Shown here: positions 20,442-27,380 of the stretch, piece by piece
Layout: every line of letters starts with the position of its first letter
Position numbering within the stretch: the stretch's first letter is position 1
Source of the DNA: a virus
DNA: 47,075 nt
Reading direction: 5' to 3' (one strand)
Virus record (IMG/VR): IMGVR_UViG_3300020172_000411
Coordinates: 1-47,075 of that record
Program-made: the position numbers and the translations under genes
The notes under the pieces: generated by a model
Told to the model about the DNA's origin: nothing
Database searches by the model: none
What the model saw: only the letters and a program-made list of their open reading frames with translations

Positions 20442-20737
20442 TGGCGGCAACACCCGAGGCCAAGGTCAAGGCCAAGATCAAAAAAATCCTGAAAGACCAC
20501 AGCGTCTATTTCGCCATGCCAATTGGCACTGGCTACGGCAGTTCAGGAGTCCCCGACTTTCTTTGTTGTGTCAACGGACACTTCCTTGCGATTGAAGCCA
20601 AGGCAGGTAAAGGTACGACCACAGCATTGCAAGACAAAAACATTCGAGAGATAAAAGAATGCGGTGGCACAGCCGCTGTCATTGCCGAAGAGCAACTCGA
20701 ATATCTCGAACAACTTATTCAACTGATGAAACAATGA
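20441..20737 (+). CDS. VRR-NUC domain nuclease (98 aa)
   Basis: This is a stand-alone VRR-NUC protein of the PD-(D/E)XK superfamily. Catalytic residues: D39 in SSGVPDFL, E52 and K54 in IEAKAG, and Q64. The family cuts branched DNA such as Holliday junctions or flaps; phages use it for recombination and for resolving concatemers. The length is normal for the phage type. Start ATG 20441 overlaps the previous TAA by one base; the upstream TTG/GTG frame opening is not used. Confidence 0.88.
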   Translation: MAATPEAKVKAKIKKILKDHSVYFAMPIGTGYGSSGVPDFLCCVNGHFLAIEAKAGKGTTTALQDKNIREIKECGGTAAVIAEEQLEYLEQLIQLMKQ

Positions 20738-20748
20738 AGGAGCTAACG

Positions 20749-21177
20749 ATGGCTGAATTATCCGCAGGTGTACGTGCGCTGGTAGGGCGTATGGAATCCA
20801 ACCCCAATGAGTTCTATGGTGAAGCCGACAAATGGCGGTTCATGTTCTCTTCCAATTTCCGTGATGTGTTGACCGAGCCTGAGAAGGGCGCATTGCACGA
20901 AGGCTTGAAAGAAGTACGACGCAAAGAGTTTGACGAGAAGGTCATGCGTGAATTGCTGAAGGACAACATGGAGAATCAAATCAAAGAGGGTTATTACACA
21001 TCCCCGCAAATAAGTAGCGGTGGCACTGGGTTTGGTATGGCGCAAATTAAAGCAGAGGGCGCGACTGTTGGGTACAACAACCCTACAACTTCTTTGATAC
21101 TTGGTAAAGAAACCCTGAGCGAACAGGACATTAAAAGAATAAAAGAAGCAACCACATCACCAAGCTTCTTTAAATGA
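20749..21177 (+). CDS. Conserved phage protein of unknown function (142 aa)
   Basis: I choose ATG 20749, 7 nt after AAGGAG; an ATG at 20734 in the same frame overlaps the ribosome site itself. The helical N-terminal domain (VRALVGRMESNPNEFYGEAD, then KWRFMFSSNFRDVLTEPEKG) resembles proteins I recall just before DNA polymerase genes in related phages. The C-terminal 50 residues are flexible. Its stop overlaps the polymerase ATG by 4 bp, so both are made together. Function unknown. Confidence 0.78.
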   Translation: MAELSAGVRALVGRMESNPNEFYGEADKWRFMFSSNFRDVLTEPEKGALHEGLKEVRRKEFDEKVMRELLKDNMENQIKEGYYTSPQISSGGTGFGMAQIKAEGATVGYNNPTTSLILGKETLSEQDIKRIKEATTSPSFFK

Positions 21178-22994
21178 ACATCATCACGATTGACTTTGAG
21201 ACTGCCTATGGCGGCGACCTTGGGTTTGCCAAGCAGACCACTGAGGAATACATTCGGGACAAGCGCTTTGAAGTTATCGGTGTTGCAGTACAGGTAAACG
21301 ATGGCGAGCCGGAGTGGTTCAGCGGTACACACCAAAAGCTGTACAGCTTCCTGAACAAGTACGACTGGAAGAACTCCATTGCCTTAGCCCACAACGCAGT
21401 GTTCGATGGGGCGATTCTGAATTGGCAGTTCGGCATCACCCCCAAGGGTTGGCTTGACACGCTGAGCATGGCACGTGCGCTTCATGGTACGCAAGTGGGT
21501 GGAAGCCTTGCGGTGCTGGCACAGCACTACAATATTGGGGTCAAGGGCGAACAGGTCAAGCATTACATCAATTACTTCCGCAAGAACTTTACCAAAGAAG
21601 AGTTGGCCGACTACGGAAGCTACTGCAAGAACGATGTGGAACTGACGTGGGACTTGTATGGGTGCATGAGTCAAGGGTTCCCCGCATCCGAGTTGCGCCT
21701 GATCGACCTGACCGTGCGTATGTTCACCGAGCCAGTGTTGCAGTTGGACAAAGAGTTATTACAAGCCCATCTAGTCGCAGAGCAAAAACGCAAGGCCGCT
21801 ATCCTTGACCGCTTCGACAAAGACACCCTGATGAGCAACCCGCAGTTTGCCGACCTGCTCGTGTCTCTTGGTGTTGAGCCGCCTATGAAGAAAAGCCCAA
21901 CCACTGGCAAGCAGACCTATGCCTTTGCTAAGAACGATGAGGAGTTCAAGGCCCTGTTGGAGCATCCAGATATGCAGGTACAAGCAGTAGTTGCGGCCCG
22001 GTTGGGAACGAAGTCAACCATTGAAGAGACGCGAAGCGAGCGGTTCATCGGCATCGCCTCCCGAGGCCCAATGCCAGTTCCCTTGCGCTACTACGCCGCC
22101 CACACCGGACGGTGGGGTGGTGACGATAAGATCAACTTGCAGAACCTGCAACGCCTGTCACCTTTGAAATACGCCATCACCGCACCATTTGGTTACGTGA
22201 TGATTGACTCAGACTCATCGCAGATCGAAGCACGTACGCTGGCATGGTTAGCGGGTCAAGATGATTTGGTTGAAGCATTTGAAAGGGGCGAGGATGTATA
22301 CAGAATCATGGCATCTGCTATCTATGGCAAGGCTGTCGAAGAGATTACCAAAGACGAGAGGTTTGTCGGTAAGACGACGATTCTTGGCGCAGGCTACGGC
22401 ATGGGCGCGGCGAAGTTTAAGGCGCAACTTAAAAATTTTGGTGTTGAAGTCACGCTTGAAGAGGCGGGGCGCATCATCAATACGTATAGAAATACTTACC
22501 CGAAAATTACTGCACTGTGGAAGTCTGCGGCGAATGTCCTCCCTGCGATTATCGGCGAGCAAACGACGGCGTTTGGGCGTGGCGACATACTTAAGGTAGA
22601 TGGGTCACAGGGCATCCTACTGCCCAATGGTCTGCGCTTGAAGTACCCCAACTTGCGTTGGGTGGAGATGGAAGAAAACGGCAAACCCCAGTTTGTGTAT
22701 GACACCAAGAAGGGCAAGGCAATCATCCCCAACCGAATCTATGGCGGCAAGGTGATTGAGAACGTATGCCAAGCACTTGCACGTATCGTGATAGGTGAGC
22801 AGATGTTGATGGTGGCCAAGAAGTACCGCGTGGTCATGACAGTGCATGACGCCGTGGCTTGTATTGCACCCGAGGCCGAGGCTGAAACAGCTAAGGAGTA
22901 CGTTGAGTTGTGTATGCGCATACGCCCGTCGTGGGCATCCGAGTTACCGTTGAACTGCGAAGCAGGGTATGGGAGAAGTTATGGGGATTGCTAA
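21174..22994 (+). CDS. Family A DNA polymerase with 3'-5' exonuclease (606 aa)
   Basis: The N-terminal DEDDy proofreading exonuclease has D7/E9 (IDFET), D78 (HNAVFDG) and Y150/D154 (YCKNDV). The polymerase part shows RYYAAHTGRWGGDDKINLQN (306-325), motif A D345 with SSQIEAR, motif B RFVGKTTILGAGYGMG (396-411) and motif C H558/D559 (MTVHDA). All catalytic residues are present. At 606 aa it is compact, shorter than T7 gp5 by about 100 residues, as in many aquatic phages. It is the replicative polymerase. Motif B has Gly-Tyr-Gly-Met-Gly, as in phage enzymes. Confidence 0.95.
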   Translation: MNIITIDFETAYGGDLGFAKQTTEEYIRDKRFEVIGVAVQVNDGEPEWFSGTHQKLYSFLNKYDWKNSIALAHNAVFDGAILNWQFGITPKGWLDTLSMARALHGTQVGGSLAVLAQHYNIGVKGEQVKHYINYFRKNFTKEELADYGSYCKNDVELTWDLYGCMSQGFPASELRLIDLTVRMFTEPVLQLDKELLQAHLVAEQKRKAAILDRFDKDTLMSNPQFADLLVSLGVEPPMKKSPTTGKQTYAFAKNDEEFKALLEHPDMQVQAVVAARLGTKSTIEETRSERFIGIASRGPMPVPLRYYAAHTGRWGGDDKINLQNLQRLSPLKYAITAPFGYVMIDSDSSQIEARTLAWLAGQDDLVEAFERGEDVYRIMASAIYGKAVEEITKDERFVGKTTILGAGYGMGAAKFKAQLKNFGVEVTLEEAGRIINTYRNTYPKITALWKSAANVLPAIIGEQTTAFGRGDILKVDGSQGILLPNGLRLKYPNLRWVEMEENGKPQFVYDTKKGKAIIPNRIYGGKVIENVCQALARIVIGEQMLMVAKKYRVVMTVHDAVACIAPEAEAETAKEYVELCMRIRPSWASELPLNCEAGYGRSYGDC

Positions 22995-23376
22995 AAGATG
23001 CCCTCATTGCGAGGCAAAGATGGTGGAGTACCGCCATACTTTTAATAAAGGGTTGGCGCATGGGTTGTATGAATTGTTTGCCGCAGGTGGTGGCCCAATT
23101 AGTCTACGTAGTCTCAAGCTAACCAGAACGCAATGGACAAACTTTCAAAAACTACGTTACTGGGGTTTAGTTTCTCCGACAAAAGAAGACGGCGAATGGA
23201 AACTCACTGCAAAAGGGTTTGACTTCATTACTCAGGGCACTACGATACCGAAATGGGTTTACACCTATCGTGGAGGTACAGTGCGCTTTGATGGCGGCGC
23301 TTGCATATTTAACGAAGTGCATTCACCAGAATATGATAAAAAAGCTGATTACGTAGCAACCGCTACCCCACACTAA
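22981..23376 (+). CDS. CxxC and winged-helix-like protein (131 aa)
   Basis: I prefer ATG 22981 (GGGAG site) over 22969; both overlap the polymerase end. C7/C10 (CPHC) starts a small zinc-binding head, followed by a segment (RTQWTNFQKLRYWGLVSPTK then GEWKLTAKGFDFI) that reads like a winged helix with its beta wing. Such heads with winged helices bind DNA. The rest (KWVYTYRGGTVRF) is beta-rich. From memory it is conserved in related phages after the polymerase. Confidence 0.75.
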   Translation: MGIAKRCPHCEAKMVEYRHTFNKGLAHGLYELFAAGGGPISLRSLKLTRTQWTNFQKLRYWGLVSPTKEDGEWKLTAKGFDFITQGTTIPKWVYTYRGGTVRFDGGACIFNEVHSPEYDKKADYVATATPH

Positions 23377-23385
23377 GGAAAACAA

Positions 23386-24048
23386 ATGAGTATCGTCTGG
23401 TCGTTCAGTAGCCTGAAAACATTTCAGCAGTGCCCCAAGAAGTACTATCACACCAAGATAGCCAAGGACGTTGTTGAACCTGACACAACGGCAACGCTGT
23501 ACGGCAAGACGGCACACACTGTGGCCGAGGAATACATTCGGGATGACAAACCAATCCCGCCAGCGTTTGATTACATGCAAGACACGTTAGATGTACTGAA
23601 GCAGATTGATGGAGAGAAACTATGCGAAGTGAAATTGGGCTTGACGAAGAATTTGGAATCCTGCGATTTTCACGCGACGAATGTATGGTGGCATGGTATA
23701 GCCGATTTGGTAGTCATCAACGAGGCGAAACAGTTGGCGCACTCAGTGGACTACAAGACGAGCAAGAGTGCGCGGTATGCGGATACCAAGCAACTCGATC
23801 TTGTGGCTGCTGGCCTTTTTGCCAAGTTCCCAAAGATCATGAAAGTGAAATCAGCCTTGATATTCACTGTAAGTAAGGAGTTCGTACAAGCTACGCACTA
23901 CCGAAAAATGATGCCAAAATATTTGGAGCAGCCAGCAAAAGATGTTGCACGAATTGAGGCGGCGTTGGAAAATGGGGTGTGGAATCCAATCAGTGGCCCA
24001 CTGTGCAAGTTCTGCTCAATTAAAGAATGTGAATACAACAGGAGTTAA
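23386..24048 (+). CDS. PD-(D/E)XK nuclease, RecB/Cas4-like (220 aa)
   Basis: The pattern H44 (GKTAHTVAEEY), D107 (GIADLVV), D122/K124 (VDYKTSK), followed by Q136 and DL, is the RecB-type nuclease core. Cysteines C16 (FQQCPKKYY) and C207/C210/C215 (CKFCSIKEC) are placed as in Cas4 and AddB proteins, where four cysteines hold an Fe-S cluster that joins the ends of the chain. It would be a 5'-3' or single-strand exonuclease used in recombination or in degrading host DNA. It has no Cas1/Cas2 nearby, so a CRISPR role is not indicated. Confidence 0.88.
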   Translation: MSIVWSFSSLKTFQQCPKKYYHTKIAKDVVEPDTTATLYGKTAHTVAEEYIRDDKPIPPAFDYMQDTLDVLKQIDGEKLCEVKLGLTKNLESCDFHATNVWWHGIADLVVINEAKQLAHSVDYKTSKSARYADTKQLDLVAAGLFAKFPKIMKVKSALIFTVSKEFVQATHYRKMMPKYLEQPAKDVARIEAALENGVWNPISGPLCKFCSIKECEYNRS

Positions 24049-24050
24049 AG

Positions 24051-24326
24051 ATGCCCTACGTAAACAAACCAAGACCATATAAAAAAGAATACAAGCAACA
24101 AGTTGACCGAGGCGAGCATGAAGACAGGATGGATAGACAACGTGCAAGAAACGAGATGGACAAAAAGGGCATTGACCGTACTGGAAAGGACATCGACCAC
24201 GTGGTTCCATTGTCCAAAGGGGGAACAAATGCTAAAGGAAATCTTAAACTCAAAAGCCCGAGCGCCAATCGCTCGTTCACTCGCAACTCAGACCATACGG
24301 TCAAAACCAACAAGCCAAAAAAATGA
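24051..24326 (+). CDS. HNH endonuclease (91 aa)
   Basis: The segment D49/H50 (GKDIDHVVPLSKGGTN) then N64 (GNLKLKSPSANRS) is the HNH core, preceded by a basic helix that contacts DNA. Phages use such small HNH proteins for nicking in DNA packaging, or they move as homing elements; the location between a RecB-type nuclease and a helicase points to recombination or host DNA degradation. It overlaps the helicase start by 4 bp. Confidence 0.82.
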   Translation: MPYVNKPRPYKKEYKQQVDRGEHEDRMDRQRARNEMDKKGIDRTGKDIDHVVPLSKGGTNAKGNLKLKSPSANRSFTRNSDHTVKTNKPKK

Positions 24327-25711
24327 ACATATCAGCGTATGAGTGGCCTCGTCCACCGGGGTTCACTCCATTCGAGCATCAGAAGACAACATCAGAGTTT
24401 CTCGTCAACAACCCCAAGTCGTTTTGTTTCAACGAGCAAGGTACAGGCAAGACAGCATCAGTGATTTGGGCAGTAGATTATTTGATGAAGTTAGGTGTAA
24501 TAAAGCGTGTGTTAGTGATCTGCCCACTGTCGATCATGAAGTCGGCGTGGCAAGTTGACTTGTTTAAGTTCGCAATACACCGCACGGTATCTGTAGCGCA
24601 TGGCTCTTCCAAGAAGCGCAAGGAGATCATCAATGCGGGATCAGAGTTTGTCGTTATCAATTTTGATGGTGTTGGAATCGTTAAAAGTGAACTGCTCAAG
24701 GGCGGGTTCGATTTGATTGTGGTTGATGAAGCGTCAGCGTATAAGAATGCTCAGACAGATCGTTGGAAAGACCTGCGCGACCTAACAAAAGTTATAAAGG
24801 GTCTGTGGATGTTGACCGGAACGCCAGCCGCACAGTCGCCTGTGGATGCTTACGGATTGGCAAAGCTGATTAACCCACACGGCATCCCAATGTTCTATGG
24901 GCAGTTCAGAGATCAAGTGATGTACAAGATCAGTGAGTTCAGATGGATACCTCGCCCCGAGGCCAAGCACATTGTTCACAAGGCACTCCAACCCGCCATT
25001 CGGTTTGAGAAGCGTCAGTGCATTGACTTGCCTCCGATGACATACGTTGATCGTGATGCACCGATGACAACACAGCAGATGGGCTTCTACAAGTTGTTGA
25101 AGTCACAGATGTTGATCGAAGCAGACGGCGAAGAAATCTCTGCGGTGAACGCCGCCGTGAAGGTCAGCAAGCTGTTGCAAATTGCATGTGGTTCAATCTA
25201 CACCGACACTGGTGAAGTGATTGACTTTGATGTGTCCAACCGCATGAGTGTGGTACGTGAAGTGATCGATGAGAGCAGTAACAAGGTGCTGATATTCGTA
25301 CCCTTTACACATACCATCGCACTGCTTAAAGACTACCTGACCAAGCACAAAATAACGTGTGAAGTCATCAACGGCGAAGTGAGTGTTAACAAGCGGTCAG
25401 ACATTGTTCAGCGCTTTCAAGCTAACCCTGAACCCAAAGTTCTCATCATCCAACCACAAGCGGCCTCCCACGGATTAACCCTAACTGCCGCCGACACTAT
25501 CATCTGGTACGCTCCCTGTACCAGCGTAGAAACATACCTCCAAGCCAACGCACGAATTGACCGCCCCGGTCAAGTCAACCCAATGACAGTTGTGCATATA
25601 AATGGCAGTCCAATAGAGACAAAGATGTACGGCCTCTTGCGAGGCAACGTGAGTAATCACAACCAAATCATTGACCTGTACCGACAAGAAATAATTTCTG
25701 AAGGTACTTGA
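24323..25711 (+). CDS. SNF2/DEAD-type superfamily 2 helicase (462 aa)
   Basis: All SF2 motifs are visible: motif I NEQGTGKTAS (37-46), motif II VVDEAS (133-138), motif III LTGTPAAQS, motif V AASHGLTLTAAD and motif VI QANARIDRPGQ. The wording of II and VI fits the SNF2 group of double-strand DNA translocases. It has two RecA-like domains and no extra domains. In phages these enzymes help replication-fork or recombination steps together with the neighbouring nucleases. Length is typical for the phage form. Confidence 0.92.
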   Translation: MNISAYEWPRPPGFTPFEHQKTTSEFLVNNPKSFCFNEQGTGKTASVIWAVDYLMKLGVIKRVLVICPLSIMKSAWQVDLFKFAIHRTVSVAHGSSKKRKEIINAGSEFVVINFDGVGIVKSELLKGGFDLIVVDEASAYKNAQTDRWKDLRDLTKVIKGLWMLTGTPAAQSPVDAYGLAKLINPHGIPMFYGQFRDQVMYKISEFRWIPRPEAKHIVHKALQPAIRFEKRQCIDLPPMTYVDRDAPMTTQQMGFYKLLKSQMLIEADGEEISAVNAAVKVSKLLQIACGSIYTDTGEVIDFDVSNRMSVVREVIDESSNKVLIFVPFTHTIALLKDYLTKHKITCEVINGEVSVNKRSDIVQRFQANPEPKVLIIQPQAASHGLTLTAADTIIWYAPCTSVETYLQANARIDRPGQVNPMTVVHINGSPIETKMYGLLRGNVSNHNQIIDLYRQEIISEGT

Positions 25712-25735
25712 CAATGTCAAGTTCTGTGATAAACT
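25708..25735 (+). promoter_or_regulatory. Second promoter with palindromic -35 box
   Basis: TTGACA (25708-25713) lies in CTTGACAATGTCAAG, a perfect palindrome around one centre base; TAAACT (25730-25735, 4/6 of consensus) is 16 bp downstream. The following segment TCTGTGATA resembles that at 20055-20062. The promoter overlaps the last codons of the helicase gene and would drive the ssDNA-binding and primase-helicase genes. Confidence 0.65.
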
Positions 25736-25761
25736 GAACCCCCAAACAAATGGAGCTAACT

Positions 25762-26196
25762 ATGGACGCATTAGAAGTTCAGGACGAAGTCACCACTTCA
25801 TCCTTACCACTCGACAAACTTGCCGCTATCTACATCAAGATACGCGACGCCAAGGACAAACTCACAGCAGACTACAAACAGCAATGCGCCGATCTAGAAG
25901 CGCAGATGGCATTGCTTGAAACTGAGATGCTTGAGACATGCAAAACAATGAATGCTGACAGCATTCGCACAAAAGCTGGCACGATCATCCGTTCAATAAA
26001 GTCACGGTATTGGACGAACGATTGGGATTCTATGTATCGTTTCATCAAAGACAACGATGCGTATGGCCTGCTGGAAAAGAGACTTCATCAGACACACATG
26101 AAAGAGTTTCTTTCCGAGAATCCCGACTTGCTTCCTATGGGCTTGAACGTAGAAAGCGAATACACCGTGGTTGTTAGACGTTCTAAGGAAAACTGA
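25762..26196 (+). CDS. Conserved phage protein with coiled-coil start (144 aa)
   Basis: Start ATG 25762 behind GGAGCTAACT. Residues 15-60 (LDKLAAIYIKIRDAKDKLTA followed by DYKQQCADLEAQMALLE) form a coiled coil; then RTKAGTIIRSIKSRYWTNDW and LEKRLHQTHMKEFLSENPDL follow, a pattern that I recall as a conserved phage protein near ssDNA-binding genes. The second half contains Arg/Lys-rich beta strands. Its function is not known to me. It ends 3 bp before the next gene. Confidence 0.78.
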   Translation: MDALEVQDEVTTSSLPLDKLAAIYIKIRDAKDKLTADYKQQCADLEAQMALLETEMLETCKTMNADSIRTKAGTIIRSIKSRYWTNDWDSMYRFIKDNDAYGLLEKRLHQTHMKEFLSENPDLLPMGLNVESEYTVVVRRSKEN

Positions 26197-26199
26197 AAA

Positions 26200-27135
26200 A
26201 TGAGCAACATTACTTTGTTAAACCAAGACCTCCCCGACTTCCTGCAAACCGCTGGTGTCAGTGAGCTTACAAAAAACCTCGCTGGTCGCACTGGCGTTAA
26301 ACGTATCGTCCCAAAGAACGGAATCTTCCGTAAAGTGGTTGGCGGTGAAGAGATGGGTAAAGTCAAGGGCGACTTGGAAGTTGTTGTTGTCAACGCTTCT
26401 CCCAAAGTTGGCCGTATCTTTTACGCTAAGCAGTGGACTCCTGAAGCCGAGCCAAGTGCGCCCGATTGTTTCTCTAATGATGGCAATGTGCCTGATGTTG
26501 GTTCAACTAACAAACAGTCTGATCGTTGTGATTCATGCGAGCAAAACATCAAGGGTTCAGGCATGGGTAACTCCAAGGCTTGCCGCTACTCACGTCGCAT
26601 CGCTGTGACTTTGGTAGAGGACTTTGGCACTTCACTCGAAGGTTCTGTGTATCAAATGAACTTGGCATCCAAGTCTTTGTTTGGTGACAGCGTCGGTGAC
26701 AACACCCATCCGTTTGAGAGCTACACCAAGTACTTGGCCAACAACGGCAAGAGCTTGGACTACGTCGTTACACAGTTGAGCTTCAACGAAGACAACGACA
26801 ACCAGTCCATCCTGTTCACACCTGTGCGCTTCATCAACAAAGAGCAGTACGCAGTGACAAGCAAGGCCGCTGGTTTGCCTGAGACACAGAAGATGGTCAC
26901 CATGACACCGTACCAAGCTGATGCGTCAGGCCGTGCGCCCAAGTTAGAAGCACCTAAACCTTTGGGTGAAGCCTTTGAGAAGGAAGATGCCAAGGCACTT
27001 GCTGCTGCACGAGCCGAAGCTGAAGCTGAGGAAGCACCAAAGAAGCGCGAGTCCAAGAAAGCCGCTGAAGTTACACCGACTGCCAAGAAGAGCCTCGCCT
27101 CTGTCGCGGCGGCTTGGTCAACAGACGAGGAATGA
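26200..27135 (+). CDS. Putative single-stranded DNA-binding protein (311 aa)
   Basis: The family is common in phages next to helicase and primase genes. The N-terminal 220 residues are beta-rich with a possible zinc site (CDSCEQN, then a cysteine in KACRYSRR). The C-terminus is long, Ala/Glu/Lys-rich and disordered, ending WSTDEE, an acidic tail with an aromatic residue as in T7 gp2.5 and bacterial SSB, where it recruits partner proteins. No known OB-fold motif is decisive. Function is inferred from tail and position; it could also be an annealing or recombination protein. Confidence 0.55.
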   Translation: MSNITLLNQDLPDFLQTAGVSELTKNLAGRTGVKRIVPKNGIFRKVVGGEEMGKVKGDLEVVVVNASPKVGRIFYAKQWTPEAEPSAPDCFSNDGNVPDVGSTNKQSDRCDSCEQNIKGSGMGNSKACRYSRRIAVTLVEDFGTSLEGSVYQMNLASKSLFGDSVGDNTHPFESYTKYLANNGKSLDYVVTQLSFNEDNDNQSILFTPVRFINKEQYAVTSKAAGLPETQKMVTMTPYQADASGRAPKLEAPKPLGEAFEKEDAKALAAARAEAEAEEAPKKRESKKAAEVTPTAKKSLASVAAAWSTDEE

Positions 27136-27138
27136 CGC

Positions 27139-27378
27139 ATGTCCTATGGTTACAGCCAAAAGTTAGTTGACGCCAACGCAAAGGCCGACACTGAATCTTT
27201 GGGCGTAGCCTTGGGCCGCTTCTGTATAGACAGGGAGATTACAGCTACATCAGTAGCGAAAGAACTTGGTGTGAGCCGCATGACGGTTTACAACTGGTTC
27301 TGGGGTGAGTTCGCCCCGTCTCCCGCCTACTCTGAACAGATAGAGCGTTTCATGGCACGGCACAAAAAGCGCAAATAA
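27139..27378 (+). CDS. XRE/Cro-type DNA-binding protein (79 aa)
   Basis: Residues 35-56 (ATSVAKELGVSRMTVYNWFW) are a good helix-turn-helix of the XRE/Cro type; the remainder provides dimer helices and a basic tail (ARHKKRK). It starts 3 bp after the ssDNA-binding gene. As a single HTH protein in the middle of the replication genes it could time early and late transcription. Its target may be one of the palindromes described in this window. Confidence 0.82.
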   Translation: MSYGYSQKLVDANAKADTESLGVALGRFCIDREITATSVAKELGVSRMTVYNWFWGEFAPSPAYSEQIERFMARHKKRK

Positions 27379-27380
27379 CG

